Below the pieces are notes generated by a model. That model made no database searches and was not told the DNA's origin. It was given only the letters and a program-made list of their open reading frames with translations. A program made the translations under genes and the position numbers. Source: an uncultured Mailhella sp. (GTDB lineage Bacteria; Desulfobacterota; Desulfovibrionia; Desulfovibrionales; Desulfovibrionaceae). From it: DNA of 43,666 nt. Each line of letters opens with the position of its first letter. Position 1 is the first letter of the stretch. This document shows, in pieces, positions 9,272-17,376 of the stretch. The stretch spans positions 1-43,666 of the forward strand of contig CALUPL010000028.1 of NCBI GenBank assembly GCA_944322635.1. The letters are read 5' to 3'.

Positions 9272-9628
9272 CTACAAAGCCGCCTTGCCGTATTCTCCCG
9301 TGCGTATGCGGATGACGTTGTCCACGGGCAGAATGAATATTTTTCCGTCACCCACGGCTCCGGTGCGGGCGTTCTCCAGAATGATCTTCACCGCAGCGTC
9401 CACCTTTTCCTCTTCCATCACGATTTCCAGCATCATCTTGGAGCGGAAGTCCACTTCCATTCTCTGCGAACGGTAAATTTCCGTATGTCCGCGCTGACGG
9501 CCGAAGCCCCGCACTTCCATAAGCGTGGCGCCGCCTATGCCTATGGAGCTTAAAGCTTCCTTCACGCGATCCACGGTTTCCAGTCTCAGAATCACCTGCA
9601 GTTTTTTAAGGGAATCTTCTTTCTGCAT
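9272..9628 (-). CDS. glnB: PII nitrogen regulatory protein
   Basis: This 118-residue protein is a full-length PII trimer subunit that senses 2-oxoglutarate and ATP/ADP and binds AmtB. The T-loop (about residues 41-61) starts GFGRQRGHTEIYR as usual, and the B-loop TGAVGDGKIF and C-loop IRIRTGE are intact. At the position of the uridylylated Tyr51 of E. coli GlnB there is Met57 (segment RSQRMEVDF), while the upstream Tyr52 (E. coli Tyr46) is kept. Control by GlnD-type uridylylation at the usual site is therefore not possible. It lies 24 bases after amtB on the minus strand, in an amtB-glnB operon behind a sigma-54 promoter, and probably gates the ammonium channel. GAGGA precedes the start. Confidence 0.95.
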   Translation of the reverse strand: MQKEDSLKKLQVILRLETVDRVKEALSSIGIGGATLMEVRGFGRQRGHTEIYRSQRMEVDFRSKMMLEIVMEEEKVDAAVKIILENARTGAVGDGKIFILPVDNVIRIRTGEYGKAAL

Positions 9629-9652
9629 GTCAGTATCCTCATCATTCTGTCA

Positions 9653-10858
9653 TTATATCTGGTAGCCGGATTCAGAGTGTTCCGAAATGTCGAGACCCGT
9701 CACTTCCTTATCCAGCGGCACGCGCAGCCCCACAAGCCTGTCAGTGAGCTTGAGCAGGGCGAAGCTGACCGGGAAACAGAATCCCACCGTGGCAACAACG
9801 GACACAAACTGCACCCAGAGCTGATGGGGATTACCGTACAGAAGGCCGTCCACGCCGTTGACTTCGGCGCAGGCGAACACGCCCGTAAGCAGAGCGCCGA
9901 GCACACCGCCCACGCCGTGAATGCCCACCACGTCGAGAGCGTCATCATAGTTGAAAAGTCTCTTGAGGAAAATACCGCCGTAGCAGACCGCACCGCCGAG
10001 AAGGCCCATGACTATGGCCGCCCAGGGTTCCACGAAACCGGCTGCGGGAGTGATGACCACAAGACCGGCCACGGCCCCGGAAGCCGCACCGAGAACGGTA
10101 AAATGTCCGGTATGCCAGCGTTCCACGGCAAGCCATCCGAGAATGGCGCAGCCTGCGGAAAGATGTGTGGTCACAAGCGCGTTCGCCGCAAGTCCGTTGG
10201 CCGCAAGTGCACTGCCCGCATTGAAGCCGAACCAGCCGAACCAAAGAAGGCCCGCGCCGAGCACCGTCATGGGAATGTTGTGGGGAAGACCTGCGCGGCG
10301 TCCCATGGTGGAACGCCTGCCGAGCACTATGGCGGCGGCAAGAGCGGCGGAACCGGAACTCATGTGCACAACGGCGCCGCCGGCAAAGTCAAGCGCGCCC
10401 ATCTGCATGAGCCAGCCTCCGCCCCATACCCAGTGAGCCATGGGGCAATAGACCACGAGCAGCCACAGTGTGGAAAAGAGAAGCATGGCCTGGAAATGTA
10501 TGCGCTCCGCATATGCGCCGGATATGAGCGCGGGAGTGAGCGCGGCGAACATGCATTGGAAGGCCATAAAGGCCAGGGCGGGAATGGAACCTCCGTTCAA
10601 AGGCTCCTTGCCCACGCCGAACAGCATGATGTTCTCAAGGCCGCCGATAAGTCCGTGAATATCCGGTCCGAAAGCCAGAGTATAGCCCACGAGAGGCCAG
10701 AGCAACGCACCTACGCCGAGAAGAACAAAACTGTGCATGGTGGTGGAAAGCACGTTGCGGGAAGCCACAAGTCCGCCGTAGAACAGTGCGAGCGCCGGAA
10801 CCATGAGCATGACCAGCATGGCACTGACAAGAACAAAACCCGTATCGGCAGCGTTCAT
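9653..10858 (-). CDS. amtB: Ammonium transporter
   Basis: The 401-residue membrane protein forms the trimeric ammonium channel. It has about eleven hydrophobic helices and both pore histidines, in VVHMSSG and GIHGVGG. The aromatic gate is seen in FQCMFA and the conserved FNAGSA segment is present. The frame stays open to 10987, but the start at 10858 fits the family N-terminus (MNAADTGFVLVS) and has AGGAGG eight bases upstream (10867-10872). Initiation further up would also add a charged extension and pass the predicted transcript start. It is co-transcribed with glnB and preceded by a sigma-54 promoter, as expected for nitrogen-limitation control, although no NtrC gene is in the window. Confidence 0.96.
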   Translation of the reverse strand: MNAADTGFVLVSAMLVMLMVPALALFYGGLVASRNVLSTTMHSFVLLGVGALLWPLVGYTLAFGPDIHGLIGGLENIMLFGVGKEPLNGGSIPALAFMAFQCMFAALTPALISGAYAERIHFQAMLLFSTLWLLVVYCPMAHWVWGGGWLMQMGALDFAGGAVVHMSSGSAALAAAIVLGRRSTMGRRAGLPHNIPMTVLGAGLLWFGWFGFNAGSALAANGLAANALVTTHLSAGCAILGWLAVERWHTGHFTVLGAASGAVAGLVVITPAAGFVEPWAAIVMGLLGGAVCYGGIFLKRLFNYDDALDVVGIHGVGGVLGALLTGVFACAEVNGVDGLLYGNPHQLWVQFVSVVATVGFCFPVSFALLKLTDRLVGLRVPLDKEVTGLDISEHSESGYQI

Positions 10859-10904
10859 TGATATTTCCTCCTTCATCCTGAACGTCAGATTCTGCATTCT
10901 TGTC

Positions 10905-10920
10905 TGCACATACCGTGCCA
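10905..10920 (-). promoter_or_regulatory. Sigma-54 promoter of amtB-glnB
   Basis: On the minus strand the sequence TGGCACGGTATGTGCA has a perfect -24 element, with GG and GC exactly 10 bp apart. The -12 element reads GTGC instead of TTGC. The transcript would start near 10894, leaving a leader of about 36 bases before amtB. Nitrogen-regulated sigma-54 promoters are usual for this gene pair. Confidence 0.8.
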
Positions 10921-10987
10921 ATTTCGAAAAAATAATCCAACATGGTGAAATAACGTGACTCTTTTTCGTTTTGCTTTCATATTGCAC

Positions 10988-11360
10988 AGTACAAAAAAAT
11001 ATTATGTGCCTGTCGCATTTTTAAAGGGGACTTCCTTGATTCCCGCCTTCACGGAATGAATCGTCCGTATTTTCAAAGGGAAAGCCTATTAAATACTTTT
11101 TTGTATCAACCGCTGAATCATTCCGGACCTATTTCGTACTTTCGGCGTTTCCGCAAAGAATCTGCTGCAAAAATTTTCTTCCGAGCGACGAAAAAAAGAC
11201 ACAACGGAACGGAATCTCTCGAAGAAAGGAACAAAAAAAAGCCTTCCTCTTTCTTCCTCCGTGGAACAAAGATGAAGGCACAACTATTGTGCGGAGTCTT
11301 CAGGCGGGCATTCCCCGGACATATTTTGCCGCGGAAAACAGGCATTCCGACGGACGAGCC
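10988..11360. other. A-rich intergenic region, no gene seen
   Basis: This stretch between the amtB promoter region and the terminator of the next gene is rich in A/T runs. It could hold enhancer sites for the sigma-54 promoter. A small palindrome, GCACAACTATTGTGC, is at 11278-11292. The only long frames have composition unlike the real genes and no convincing ribosome binding site. Confidence 0.5.
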
Positions 11361-11361
11361 T

Positions 11362-11415
11362 AAAAAAAAGACTCCGTCCTGTTCCGCACTCGTGAGAGAA
11401 CGGAACAATACGGAG
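11362..11415 (-). terminator. Intrinsic terminator of the small unknown gene
   Basis: On the minus strand two stacked 6-bp stems, CTCCGT/ACGGAG and GTTCCG/CGGAAC, separated by a 3-base internal loop, are followed after three bases by eight Ts (11362-11369 read in reverse). This is a good rho-independent terminator 45 bases after the stop at 11460. Confidence 0.75.
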
Positions 11416-11459
11416 CCGCAGAAAGAAACGTCGGATGAAAATTCTTGTGCTGCCCGCTG

Positions 11460-11792
11460 TTAATGCATGGAACAGGCTTCCAGTGCCTTGTCCAGCGTAG
11501 CGGTATGGTCGCGAAGCCTTCCGTAGGCAAAAAAGTACCGGTGCAGCGTCCAGGCCTCAAGATCAAGGATGTCGAGCTTGCCTTCGCTTTCATCGCAGAG
11601 GAAGGGGCGTATGGCCTCCACCACTTCCGCATCCGGGAAAACCTCGCCTTCATAGCTTATGCGCAGAAGATCGCCCGAAAGCTCCACGGCATCGGGAATG
11701 TACCAGTCTTCCAGTACTGCACGCACCGCGCGATAGGTTTCTTCCGTGGCCGGATTGAGGGCCCCGTAGGCCTTGACGAGAACAGGTCTCAT
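11460..11792 (-). CDS. Small protein of unknown function
   Basis: I do not recognise this 110-residue acidic protein. It starts with a Val-rich strand (MRPVLVKAYGALNP) and continues as mixed alpha/beta with aromatic residues near the end (WTLHRYFFAYGRL). It has no signal peptide, membrane helix or metal-binding motif. CGGAG lies six bases before the ATG, and codon use resembles the neighbouring genes. Terminators on both sides make it a single-gene transcript. It is probably a real soluble cytoplasmic protein. Confidence 0.7.
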   Translation of the reverse strand: MRPVLVKAYGALNPATEETYRAVRAVLEDWYIPDAVELSGDLLRISYEGEVFPDAEVVEAIRPFLCDESEGKLDILDLEAWTLHRYFFAYGRLRDHTATLDKALEACSMH

Positions 11793-11845
11793 GCTTGCTC
11801 CGAACCGGCGCGTTGCTTCCTCGACGGGACACGCAAGAACGCGCC

Positions 11846-11883
11846 GAAAGAAACGCCGCGCCCGGAGAAGACCGGACGCGGCG
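11846..11883 (-). terminator. Intrinsic terminator after the lipoprotein gene
   Basis: On the minus strand a GC-rich 12-bp stem (one G-U pair), spanning 11854-11883 with a 6-base loop, is followed directly by TTTCTTT. It lies 22 bases after the stop of the gene ending at 11905. Confidence 0.75.
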
Positions 11884-11904
11884 AAAATTTCAACGTTTCA
11901 GGTC

Positions 11905-12486
11905 TCAGCGCATGGCTCCCATGATGGACATGGAGGCATTCTTGAGAACATCGGCCAGCGTGCTGGAGAGCGTTTCCTCCGCAAGAGCGGCGCCGGGAAT
12001 GCCGGTCTTTTCCTGCTGGGAGGCAAAGCTTCTGGTCACAGTGGCCTGCTTCTGACTGTAAAGACGGGTCTGAATGCGGATGACGGCATCGTAGTTGCTC
12101 ATGCTCTTTTCCGTAAGCCACACGCGTTCAACCACGCCGCCCACGATGTAGTCTGGCTGACCGGCCTGCGCCTGCGCCATGGACGTAGCCAGAGAGACCT
12201 GCGCACCCTGACGGGCCAGTTCGTCGGCCAGAGACTGACTCACCCATTCCGCCACACTGGAGCCGGGCTGGAAGGGACTGCCGTCCTTGCGGACGCCGAT
12301 GTCTATGCGGCCGCGCTGATCCTCGAACACCACCACGGCCACGCGGGGAGCCGTAGCCACGGGCAGAGCGGACGATCCGCCGGGATTATAGAGCAGGCGG
12401 ACATTATTCTGGGCCAGGCACCCGGTAAGGGCGGCGAACATCAGTACCGCGCAAAACAACAGGGAAAGACGACGGAAATGATTCAT
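11905..12486 (-). CDS. Lipoprotein of the transport-auxiliary / YajG-like type
   Basis: The 193-residue protein has a clear lipoprotein signal: basic MNHFRRLS, a hydrophobic helix, and lipobox LTGC with Cys at residue 23. The residue after Cys is Leu, which allows outer-membrane sorting. The mature part includes a strand-rich segment (PRVAVVVFEDQRG), then WVSQSLADELARQG and YIVGGVVERVW. This pattern is seen in ABC-transport auxiliary and YajG-like lipoproteins of the periplasmic side. It follows the HtrA protease gene by 72 bases on the same strand, so the two may share envelope-stress functions. The exact role is unknown. Confidence 0.75.
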   Translation of the reverse strand: MNHFRRLSLLFCAVLMFAALTGCLAQNNVRLLYNPGGSSALPVATAPRVAVVVFEDQRGRIDIGVRKDGSPFQPGSSVAEWVSQSLADELARQGAQVSLATSMAQAQAGQPDYIVGGVVERVWLTEKSMSNYDAVIRIQTRLYSQKQATVTRSFASQQEKTGIPGAALAEETLSSTLADVLKNASMSIMGAMR

Positions 12487-12558
12487 ACCTCAACTCCTGA
12501 AAAAGGGATTACCCACCTTAGCCTTTTTACGACCGGGACGCAACGCCGAGGCCGACGC

Positions 12559-13896
12559 CTAAATTCCCATGCGGACCTGATAAAGACGCCCTCCGCGCAG
12601 TACCTGAAGCAGAATCTGCCGCTTGAGAAAATCGCGTCTGAAAGCATCGAGAAAGGCCCTGCGGGAATCCGTGACGCGTCCGGAAACCGCCGTAATGGTA
12701 TCGCCCTTTTCCAGCCCCAGCCGGAAGGCGGGAGAATTGGCCTTCACCTCCGTAACCACGGCTCCGTTTCTGCCGTCCTTCACGGAAACGCCCCAGCGGC
12801 GCAGCGCCAGCGATGCCGCCGTGCCGTCGTCGAAGTCCGTTGTGGTGAGGGTATAACTTTTTTCCGAGCCGTCCCGCCACACCTTGAGGGTCACGGGAGC
12901 GTGCGGCTGATGATTGCGCAAAAGGGACAGAAACTTGTCCCTGTCGGTCACGGCGTTGCCGGAAAGCTCCATGATCACGTCGCCTGGCCGGAGTCCCGCC
13001 TTGTCGGCCGGGCCGTTTTTAAACACTTCCGTCACGAGCAGCCCTTCGGCTTCGGGCAGGCGCAGATAGCGGGCCGTACGCGGATCCACGTTCTGCCCTA
13101 TGAGCGCAAGCCACGGCGTACTCACATGGCCCTGATCCAGAATCTCGTCCACCACGCGGCGGGCCTTGCTGATGGGAATGGCAAAGCCTATGCCCTGTGC
13201 CCTGTCGTAAATGGCGGTGTTGATGCCTATAAGTTCTCCGAGCACATTGAGCAGCGGACCTCCGCTGTTGCCGGGATTGATGGCGGCATCGGTCTGAATG
13301 AGATCCGTGAACACGCCGTCTTCCGCCTCAATGGTACGATCCAGAGCGGAAACCACGCCGGTGGTCACCGTGTGGGAAAATCCGAAGGGATTTCCAATGG
13401 CAATCACATTCTCGCCGGGCATGAGATCCGTGGAATCGCCCATGGCTACGGAAGGAAGATTCTTTGCGCCCTTGAGGCGCAGCACGGCAATGTCGAAGTC
13501 GGGCTCCGCCCCCACCACGTCGGCGGAAAAGGTGCGCCCATCGAGGAGTCTCACGGAAATGGATGAGGCTCCGTTCACCACATGGGCGTTGGTGAGCACA
13601 AGGGAGCGGCGGCCGTCTATGATGATGCCGGAACCTATGCTCTCGCTGCGAAGATCCCGGCCGGGCATATTGAAAAATAAATCAAAAGGCATGAGCTCGC
13701 GGGCGGAACGACGTTCCACCAATGTACTTGTAATGTTCACCACCGCCGGAGCCACGGCATTCACGGCACGAACGGCCGGAGTGACGCGTTCCTGCTGTCT
13801 TGCCGTAAATGAAGGCGCAGCATGAAGAAAAGGGGCAGGAACAAGGCCGAACAGCAGACAAACAAAAAGGAAGGTACGGAGAATCCTGGTTTTCAT
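12559..13896 (-). CDS. degP: Periplasmic HtrA/DegP-family serine protease
   Basis: This 445-residue protein has an N-terminal signal peptide (MKTRILRTFLFVCLLFGLVP, cleaved near HAA-PSF). The trypsin-like domain carries the triad His in TNAHVV, Asp in DFDIAVLRL and Ser in GNSGGPL. Two PDZ domains follow (GLRPGDVIMELSG and GLEKGDTITAVSG). The family degrades or refolds damaged envelope proteins. The frame is open to 13995, but the ATG at 13896 gives the signal peptide directly and has GGAGG nine bases upstream. The cassette of two PDZ domains is complete. Neighbouring genes on the same strand encode lipoproteins and a sensor system, consistent with an envelope-maintenance region. DegQ or MucD are equally possible names. 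Confidence 0.92.
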   Translation of the reverse strand: MKTRILRTFLFVCLLFGLVPAPFLHAAPSFTARQQERVTPAVRAVNAVAPAVVNITSTLVERRSARELMPFDLFFNMPGRDLRSESIGSGIIIDGRRSLVLTNAHVVNGASSISVRLLDGRTFSADVVGAEPDFDIAVLRLKGAKNLPSVAMGDSTDLMPGENVIAIGNPFGFSHTVTTGVVSALDRTIEAEDGVFTDLIQTDAAINPGNSGGPLLNVLGELIGINTAIYDRAQGIGFAIPISKARRVVDEILDQGHVSTPWLALIGQNVDPRTARYLRLPEAEGLLVTEVFKNGPADKAGLRPGDVIMELSGNAVTDRDKFLSLLRNHQPHAPVTLKVWRDGSEKSYTLTTTDFDDGTAASLALRRWGVSVKDGRNGAVVTEVKANSPAFRLGLEKGDTITAVSGRVTDSRRAFLDAFRRDFLKRQILLQVLRGGRLYQVRMGI

Positions 13897-14037
13897 GATG
13901 GACAACCTCCCGAAAAGGAGGGCTGATGTTACATGACAGACCCCGGAAAATATCAAACCGAAGCCCCCGGCCGGACAACAGGATATTGCCCGCAAGGAAG
14001 CTTCGGCACTTGATTCTCCGGGAAAAGGCCTGATGAC

Positions 14038-14415
14038 CTATCTGCGGCCATCAGGACGTCCCGGGGCGCTTCTCTTGGAAGAAGGCGGTGTACCGCCGGG
14101 CTTCTTTGAAGGCGCCGAGGGCTTCTGCATGGCGGGAGACTTCGGCGGATTTCCGGGACGGGACGGCGTTACGTGTTTCTCCGGTCGGGGAGCCGGGGCC
14201 TTGTTCACGCCGGGACGGGGGGCAGGTCTGTTTGCCTCGGGACGAGGCGCAGGCGCAGGCCTGCGGACTTCGGGACGCGGAGCAGGAGGCGCGGGACGCA
14301 CTTCATGACGCACAGGAGCAGGACGATAGTCCGCATAGGCCACGGAACCCGGCTGCGGCGGAATGCAGCCGGCCAGAAGGAAAAGACAGCCGATGGCAAC
14401 GGGCAGAGCTTTCAT
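14038..14415 (-). CDS. Proline-rich lipoprotein
   Basis: The 125-residue protein has a lipoprotein signal ending in LLAGC (Cys at residue 17). Nearly all of the mature chain is low-complexity, with repeats of the type APRPE, RRPAPAPRPE and NRPAPRPG and a basic Ser/Lys/Pro tail. It probably forms an extended, disordered spacer in the periplasm, possibly contacting peptidoglycan or another envelope protein. The composition is real but gives no catalytic hint. A GAGGT-like site precedes the start. It sits between HtrA and the small His-rich lipoprotein, all on the minus strand. Confidence 0.72.
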   Translation of the reverse strand: MKALPVAIGCLFLLAGCIPPQPGSVAYADYRPAPVRHEVRPAPPAPRPEVRRPAPAPRPEANRPAPRPGVNKAPAPRPEKHVTPSRPGNPPKSPAMQKPSAPSKKPGGTPPSSKRSAPGRPDGRR

Positions 14416-14575
14416 GTTGTACCTCCACGTTCATGAATGTTGCCGGACTCCAGGATTCCGAAGTCTCGGAACAATATCCGGAGTGCTCCTCCCTGAAACG
14501 GGCTCAGGAGTATGCACCTATCCCGGAGAAAACCTCCCTTTTCAGACACGGCAGACAACTCCGAATACTCAGCAG

Positions 14576-14609
14576 AGTCAAAGGCCTGAGCCGAAAGAAG
14601 GCTCAGGCC
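14576..14609 (-). terminator. Hairpin terminator after the His-rich lipoprotein
   Basis: Perfect 10-bp GC-rich arms (14583-14592, 14600-14609) enclose a 7-base loop, followed on the minus strand by TTTGAC. It begins 12 bases after the stop at 14622. The short T-run makes it moderate. Confidence 0.65.
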
Positions 14610-14621
14610 GAACAGAAAACG

Positions 14622-14783
14622 CTAGCGCATTCTCGGTCCCCAATAGGGGTGATGTTCCGGAGGCGGAGGCCTGTGACCGCGGGGATGATCGTATCCCGGC
14701 TCATCGTGATGAGGCGGCGGAACAACGCAGCCGGACAGGGCAAAGCCCATGCAAATCAGTGCGACAACAATGAAACGACTCAT
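14622..14783 (-). CDS. Small His/Pro-rich lipoprotein
   Basis: This 53-residue gene product has a lipoprotein signal (MSRFIVVALICMGFALSGC). The mature part is about 35 residues, almost all His, Pro, Gly and Arg (PPPHHDEPGYDHPRGHRP). An upstream in-frame ATG at 14813 exists, but AGGAG sits directly before the ATG at 14783 and that start yields a proper signal. It lies just after a histidine kinase gene whose sensor region is also Met/His rich. Binding of divalent metal ions outside the membrane is a possible role, inferred only from composition and context. Confidence 0.7.
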   Translation of the reverse strand: MSRFIVVALICMGFALSGCVVPPPHHDEPGYDHPRGHRPPPPEHHPYWGPRMR

Positions 14784-14809
14784 GACAACTCCTTTTTTCC
14801 CTTGTCCCA

Positions 14810-16366
14810 TCACGACCGCTTGAAGGTCGCCGTAGCTCTGAGACCGCCTTCCGGCCTGTTTTCCAGCGTCACGTCGCCGCCGTGCATGCGGGCCATGCTG
14901 CGCGCGATGGAAAGACCGAGTCCGGTTCCCCCTGTGCTGCGGTTGCGGGACCGTTCCACCCTGTAAAAGGGCTCAAACACCTTTTTGAGTTCCGATTCGG
15001 CAATGCCCGGCCCGCTGTCGGAAATAATGACGGACAGCATGTCGTCGCCGTCCACCACATCGACTACCACATGGCCGCCGTAGCGCAGGGCATTGTCCAT
15101 GAGGTTGGCAAGGCAGCGCTTCATGCTGAGCGGACGCGCCTTGAGAGGTCGAATGGCAAACATGGCTTCGGGATCCTGAAGACGATCCTCCATACGAATA
15201 TCCTGTCCCATGTCCTGCCTGTCCTCGACAAGACTTTCAATAAGGGACATGACATCCACCACTGCCACGTTTTCGCTCTTGCTTCGCGCAATGTCTATAG
15301 TGGTGTCCATGATCTGCTGCAGTTCGCCTATGTCCTTCTGAAGAGGAATGCGCTGGCTTTCGTCAAGCTGTTCCACGCGAAGACGCATTCTCGTAAGAGG
15401 CGTACGCAGATCGTGCGACACTGCGGCAAGCGTACGCTCCCGCTCATCCAGAAATTCCCGTATGCTCGTCTGCATTCTGTTGAAGGCCTGTGCGGCCTCA
15501 CGCACTTCCGTAGGACCGGTTTCCGGCAGAGCCGGCGTACGTATGTCGCGGCCGAAGCGGTCGGCGGCCCGGGCCAGCCTGCGCAGGGGTTTCACACACA
15601 GGTAGAAGGCCAGCAGACTTATGGCCACAAAGAACATTTCTATGGCCATGATGCTGGTAAAGGGAAAATAGGGCATGGGCGGGTAGCCGGGGGCGGAATC
15701 CTCAATGAGCACCCATGTGCCGTCATGAAGAGGCACGACGGCCGTGGCCTGGTACACGGAAGGACCGCGGGTCTTCTTGTCTCTGGTGAAGTACTGGCAC
15801 ACGGACTGTCCGAAGGACTCCATGGGACTCGGCAGATTCAGCTCGCGTATGGCCAGAACACCGCGACGGGGCACGTCTTCGTTCGTCCGGTCGGACATGG
15901 CGCCGTGGCCTGCGCCGTGCATCATTCTGCCGTGTCTTGCGGGCATATCGCCGTAAAGGCGAGCAAGAGAAACATTCAGCATATATTCCATGAGTTCCGA
16001 CACTTCCTTCAGATCCTCATGGACGGTCACGGTGGGCCGGGTGGACATGAAGCGCACGAAAAAACCGCGGCTGTTGAGTTGCTCCCGCAGCACAAAACGT
16101 ATTTCCGGCGAGGTGGCATCAAGCAAAACGGCCACTTCCGCCATGCGGCGGGCCCTGTCGGCCATAAGCCCTCGCATGAAGTAGAAATGGCGGGACTCTC
16201 CCGCATAAATGGTGGTGAGCAGAAGCAGCGCGAAAAAACCCGCCGAAAAAATGAGTATGAGTCTCGCCAGAAGAGAATCGGGCGAAAGCCGCGAGACCAT
16301 GCGCTTCAGGCTGCACAGCACACCGCGTTTTTCTTCGGAACTGCTCCGGCTTCCCGCAACGGCCAT
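14810..16366 (-). CDS. Membrane sensor histidine kinase, EnvZ/CusS-like
   Basis: The 518-residue protein has a membrane helix at about 33-54, a periplasmic region to about 235, a second helix at about 236-257, a HAMP linker, a dimerisation domain with phospho-acceptor His318 in AVSHDLRTPL, and an HATPase domain (N box NLMDNALRYG, G1 DSGPGIA, G2 GGTGLGLS). The periplasmic part contains a Met/His-rich stretch at 141-157 (PARHGRMMHGAGHGAM), similar in composition to copper or silver binding sites. It starts two bases after the response regulator gene, which is its likely partner. The signal is not known; metal ions are an inference. Confidence 0.92.
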   Translation of the reverse strand: MAVAGSRSSSEEKRGVLCSLKRMVSRLSPDSLLARLILIFSAGFFALLLLTTIYAGESRHFYFMRGLMADRARRMAEVAVLLDATSPEIRFVLREQLNSRGFFVRFMSTRPTVTVHEDLKEVSELMEYMLNVSLARLYGDMPARHGRMMHGAGHGAMSDRTNEDVPRRGVLAIRELNLPSPMESFGQSVCQYFTRDKKTRGPSVYQATAVVPLHDGTWVLIEDSAPGYPPMPYFPFTSIMAIEMFFVAISLLAFYLCVKPLRRLARAADRFGRDIRTPALPETGPTEVREAAQAFNRMQTSIREFLDERERTLAAVSHDLRTPLTRMRLRVEQLDESQRIPLQKDIGELQQIMDTTIDIARSKSENVAVVDVMSLIESLVEDRQDMGQDIRMEDRLQDPEAMFAIRPLKARPLSMKRCLANLMDNALRYGGHVVVDVVDGDDMLSVIISDSGPGIAESELKKVFEPFYRVERSRNRSTGGTGLGLSIARSMARMHGGDVTLENRPEGGLRATATFKRS

Positions 16367-16368
16367 AA

Positions 16369-17145
16369 CTACTCCGCCGTAATGGCACTGGTGAACACGT
16401 AGCCGTCACCGCGCACGGTTTTTATGAGCTTGTTTTCGCGGCCCTTGTCGCCGTCGCCGGTATCGCGCAGACGCGCACGCAGCCGGCATACCTGAACATC
16501 AAGGCTGCGATCGAAGGGGCTGCGGTCGGTTTCCTGTCCCTGAAGCTCATCCTGAATGAAATCGCGGCTCAGAACCTTCTGAGGATGCTCAAGAAATATG
16601 GTAAGCAGGCGGTATTCCGCACCGCTCAAATTCACCACCATGCCGCCGGGAGCAATAAGGTGACGGGCAGAAATATCCAGCGTCCAGCCGCTGAAGTGAT
16701 AGGCTTTTTCCGGGCGTCCGGCCTCGGCGGAGCTGTCCGTCGTCCGACCGGAACGGCGAAGCACGGCACGGATTCTGGCCAGAAGTTCGCGCGGCTGGAA
16801 AGGCTTGACCACATAATCGTCAGCTCCGAGCTCCAGCCCCACCACGCGGTCGGCGGTATCGCCGAGGGCCGTAAGAAAAATGACGGGAACGGAAGAAAAA
16901 CCTTCCGCAGCACGCAGACGACGGCACAGGGAGAGTCCGTCCTCGCCCGGCATCATAATGTCGAGTACGATGAGGTCGGGCACTTCGTTTTCCAGGCTTT
17001 CGAACATGGCCTTGCCGCCGTCGGCCACACGCACGGTGAAGCCGTGCTGACGAAGATAGTCGGCCATGAGGTCGCGGATGTCCTGATCGTCGTCAACGAC
17101 AAGAAGGGAAAGCGAGGGCTTTTGAACGGTATCGGTATCGGGCAT
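16369..17145 (-). CDS. OmpR-family response regulator
   Basis: This 258-residue regulator has a receiver domain with the acidic pocket (DDD at 18-20), phospho-acceptor Asp62 in VLDIMMPGEDG, the Thr/Ala switch TAL, and Lys in VVKPF. The C-terminal winged helix has the usual VLSRDFIQDEL and TVRGDGYVF segments. It is the first gene of a two-gene operon with the sensor kinase, and it probably controls envelope genes. The small lipoprotein downstream of the kinase may belong to the same regulon. A recognisable binding site was not found. Confidence 0.93.
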   Translation of the reverse strand: MPDTDTVQKPSLSLLVVDDDQDIRDLMADYLRQHGFTVRVADGGKAMFESLENEVPDLIVLDIMMPGEDGLSLCRRLRAAEGFSSVPVIFLTALGDTADRVVGLELGADDYVVKPFQPRELLARIRAVLRRSGRTTDSSAEAGRPEKAYHFSGWTLDISARHLIAPGGMVVNLSGAEYRLLTIFLEHPQKVLSRDFIQDELQGQETDRSPFDRSLDVQVCRLRARLRDTGDGDKGRENKLIKTVRGDGYVFTSAITAE

Positions 17146-17376
17146 GGCAGATTCCTCCAGAACAGTCTGGAACGACTATAGCCGGGAGTGAATTTAATCG
17201 CACCTTTTTTCCTGTTACAATATGTTTCAGCAAGCTTTCCGGTTCTTGCCCCGCAAGGGAATACAGACAATCGAACGGCTCATCCTCTTTCCCAAGCGCA
17301 CCGCGCCGACCGCCCTTTCCTGCTGCTCTCTCGTCAGGAAAAACTCTCGACGTCTCCCTAAAAGAAACGCGCAACC

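Noticed and set aside
11056..11463. 135-codon plus-strand frame in the amtB upstream region.
   Set aside because: There is no ribosome site, it is rich in Lys/Arg/Phe from A/T runs, and it overlaps a terminator of the opposite strand.
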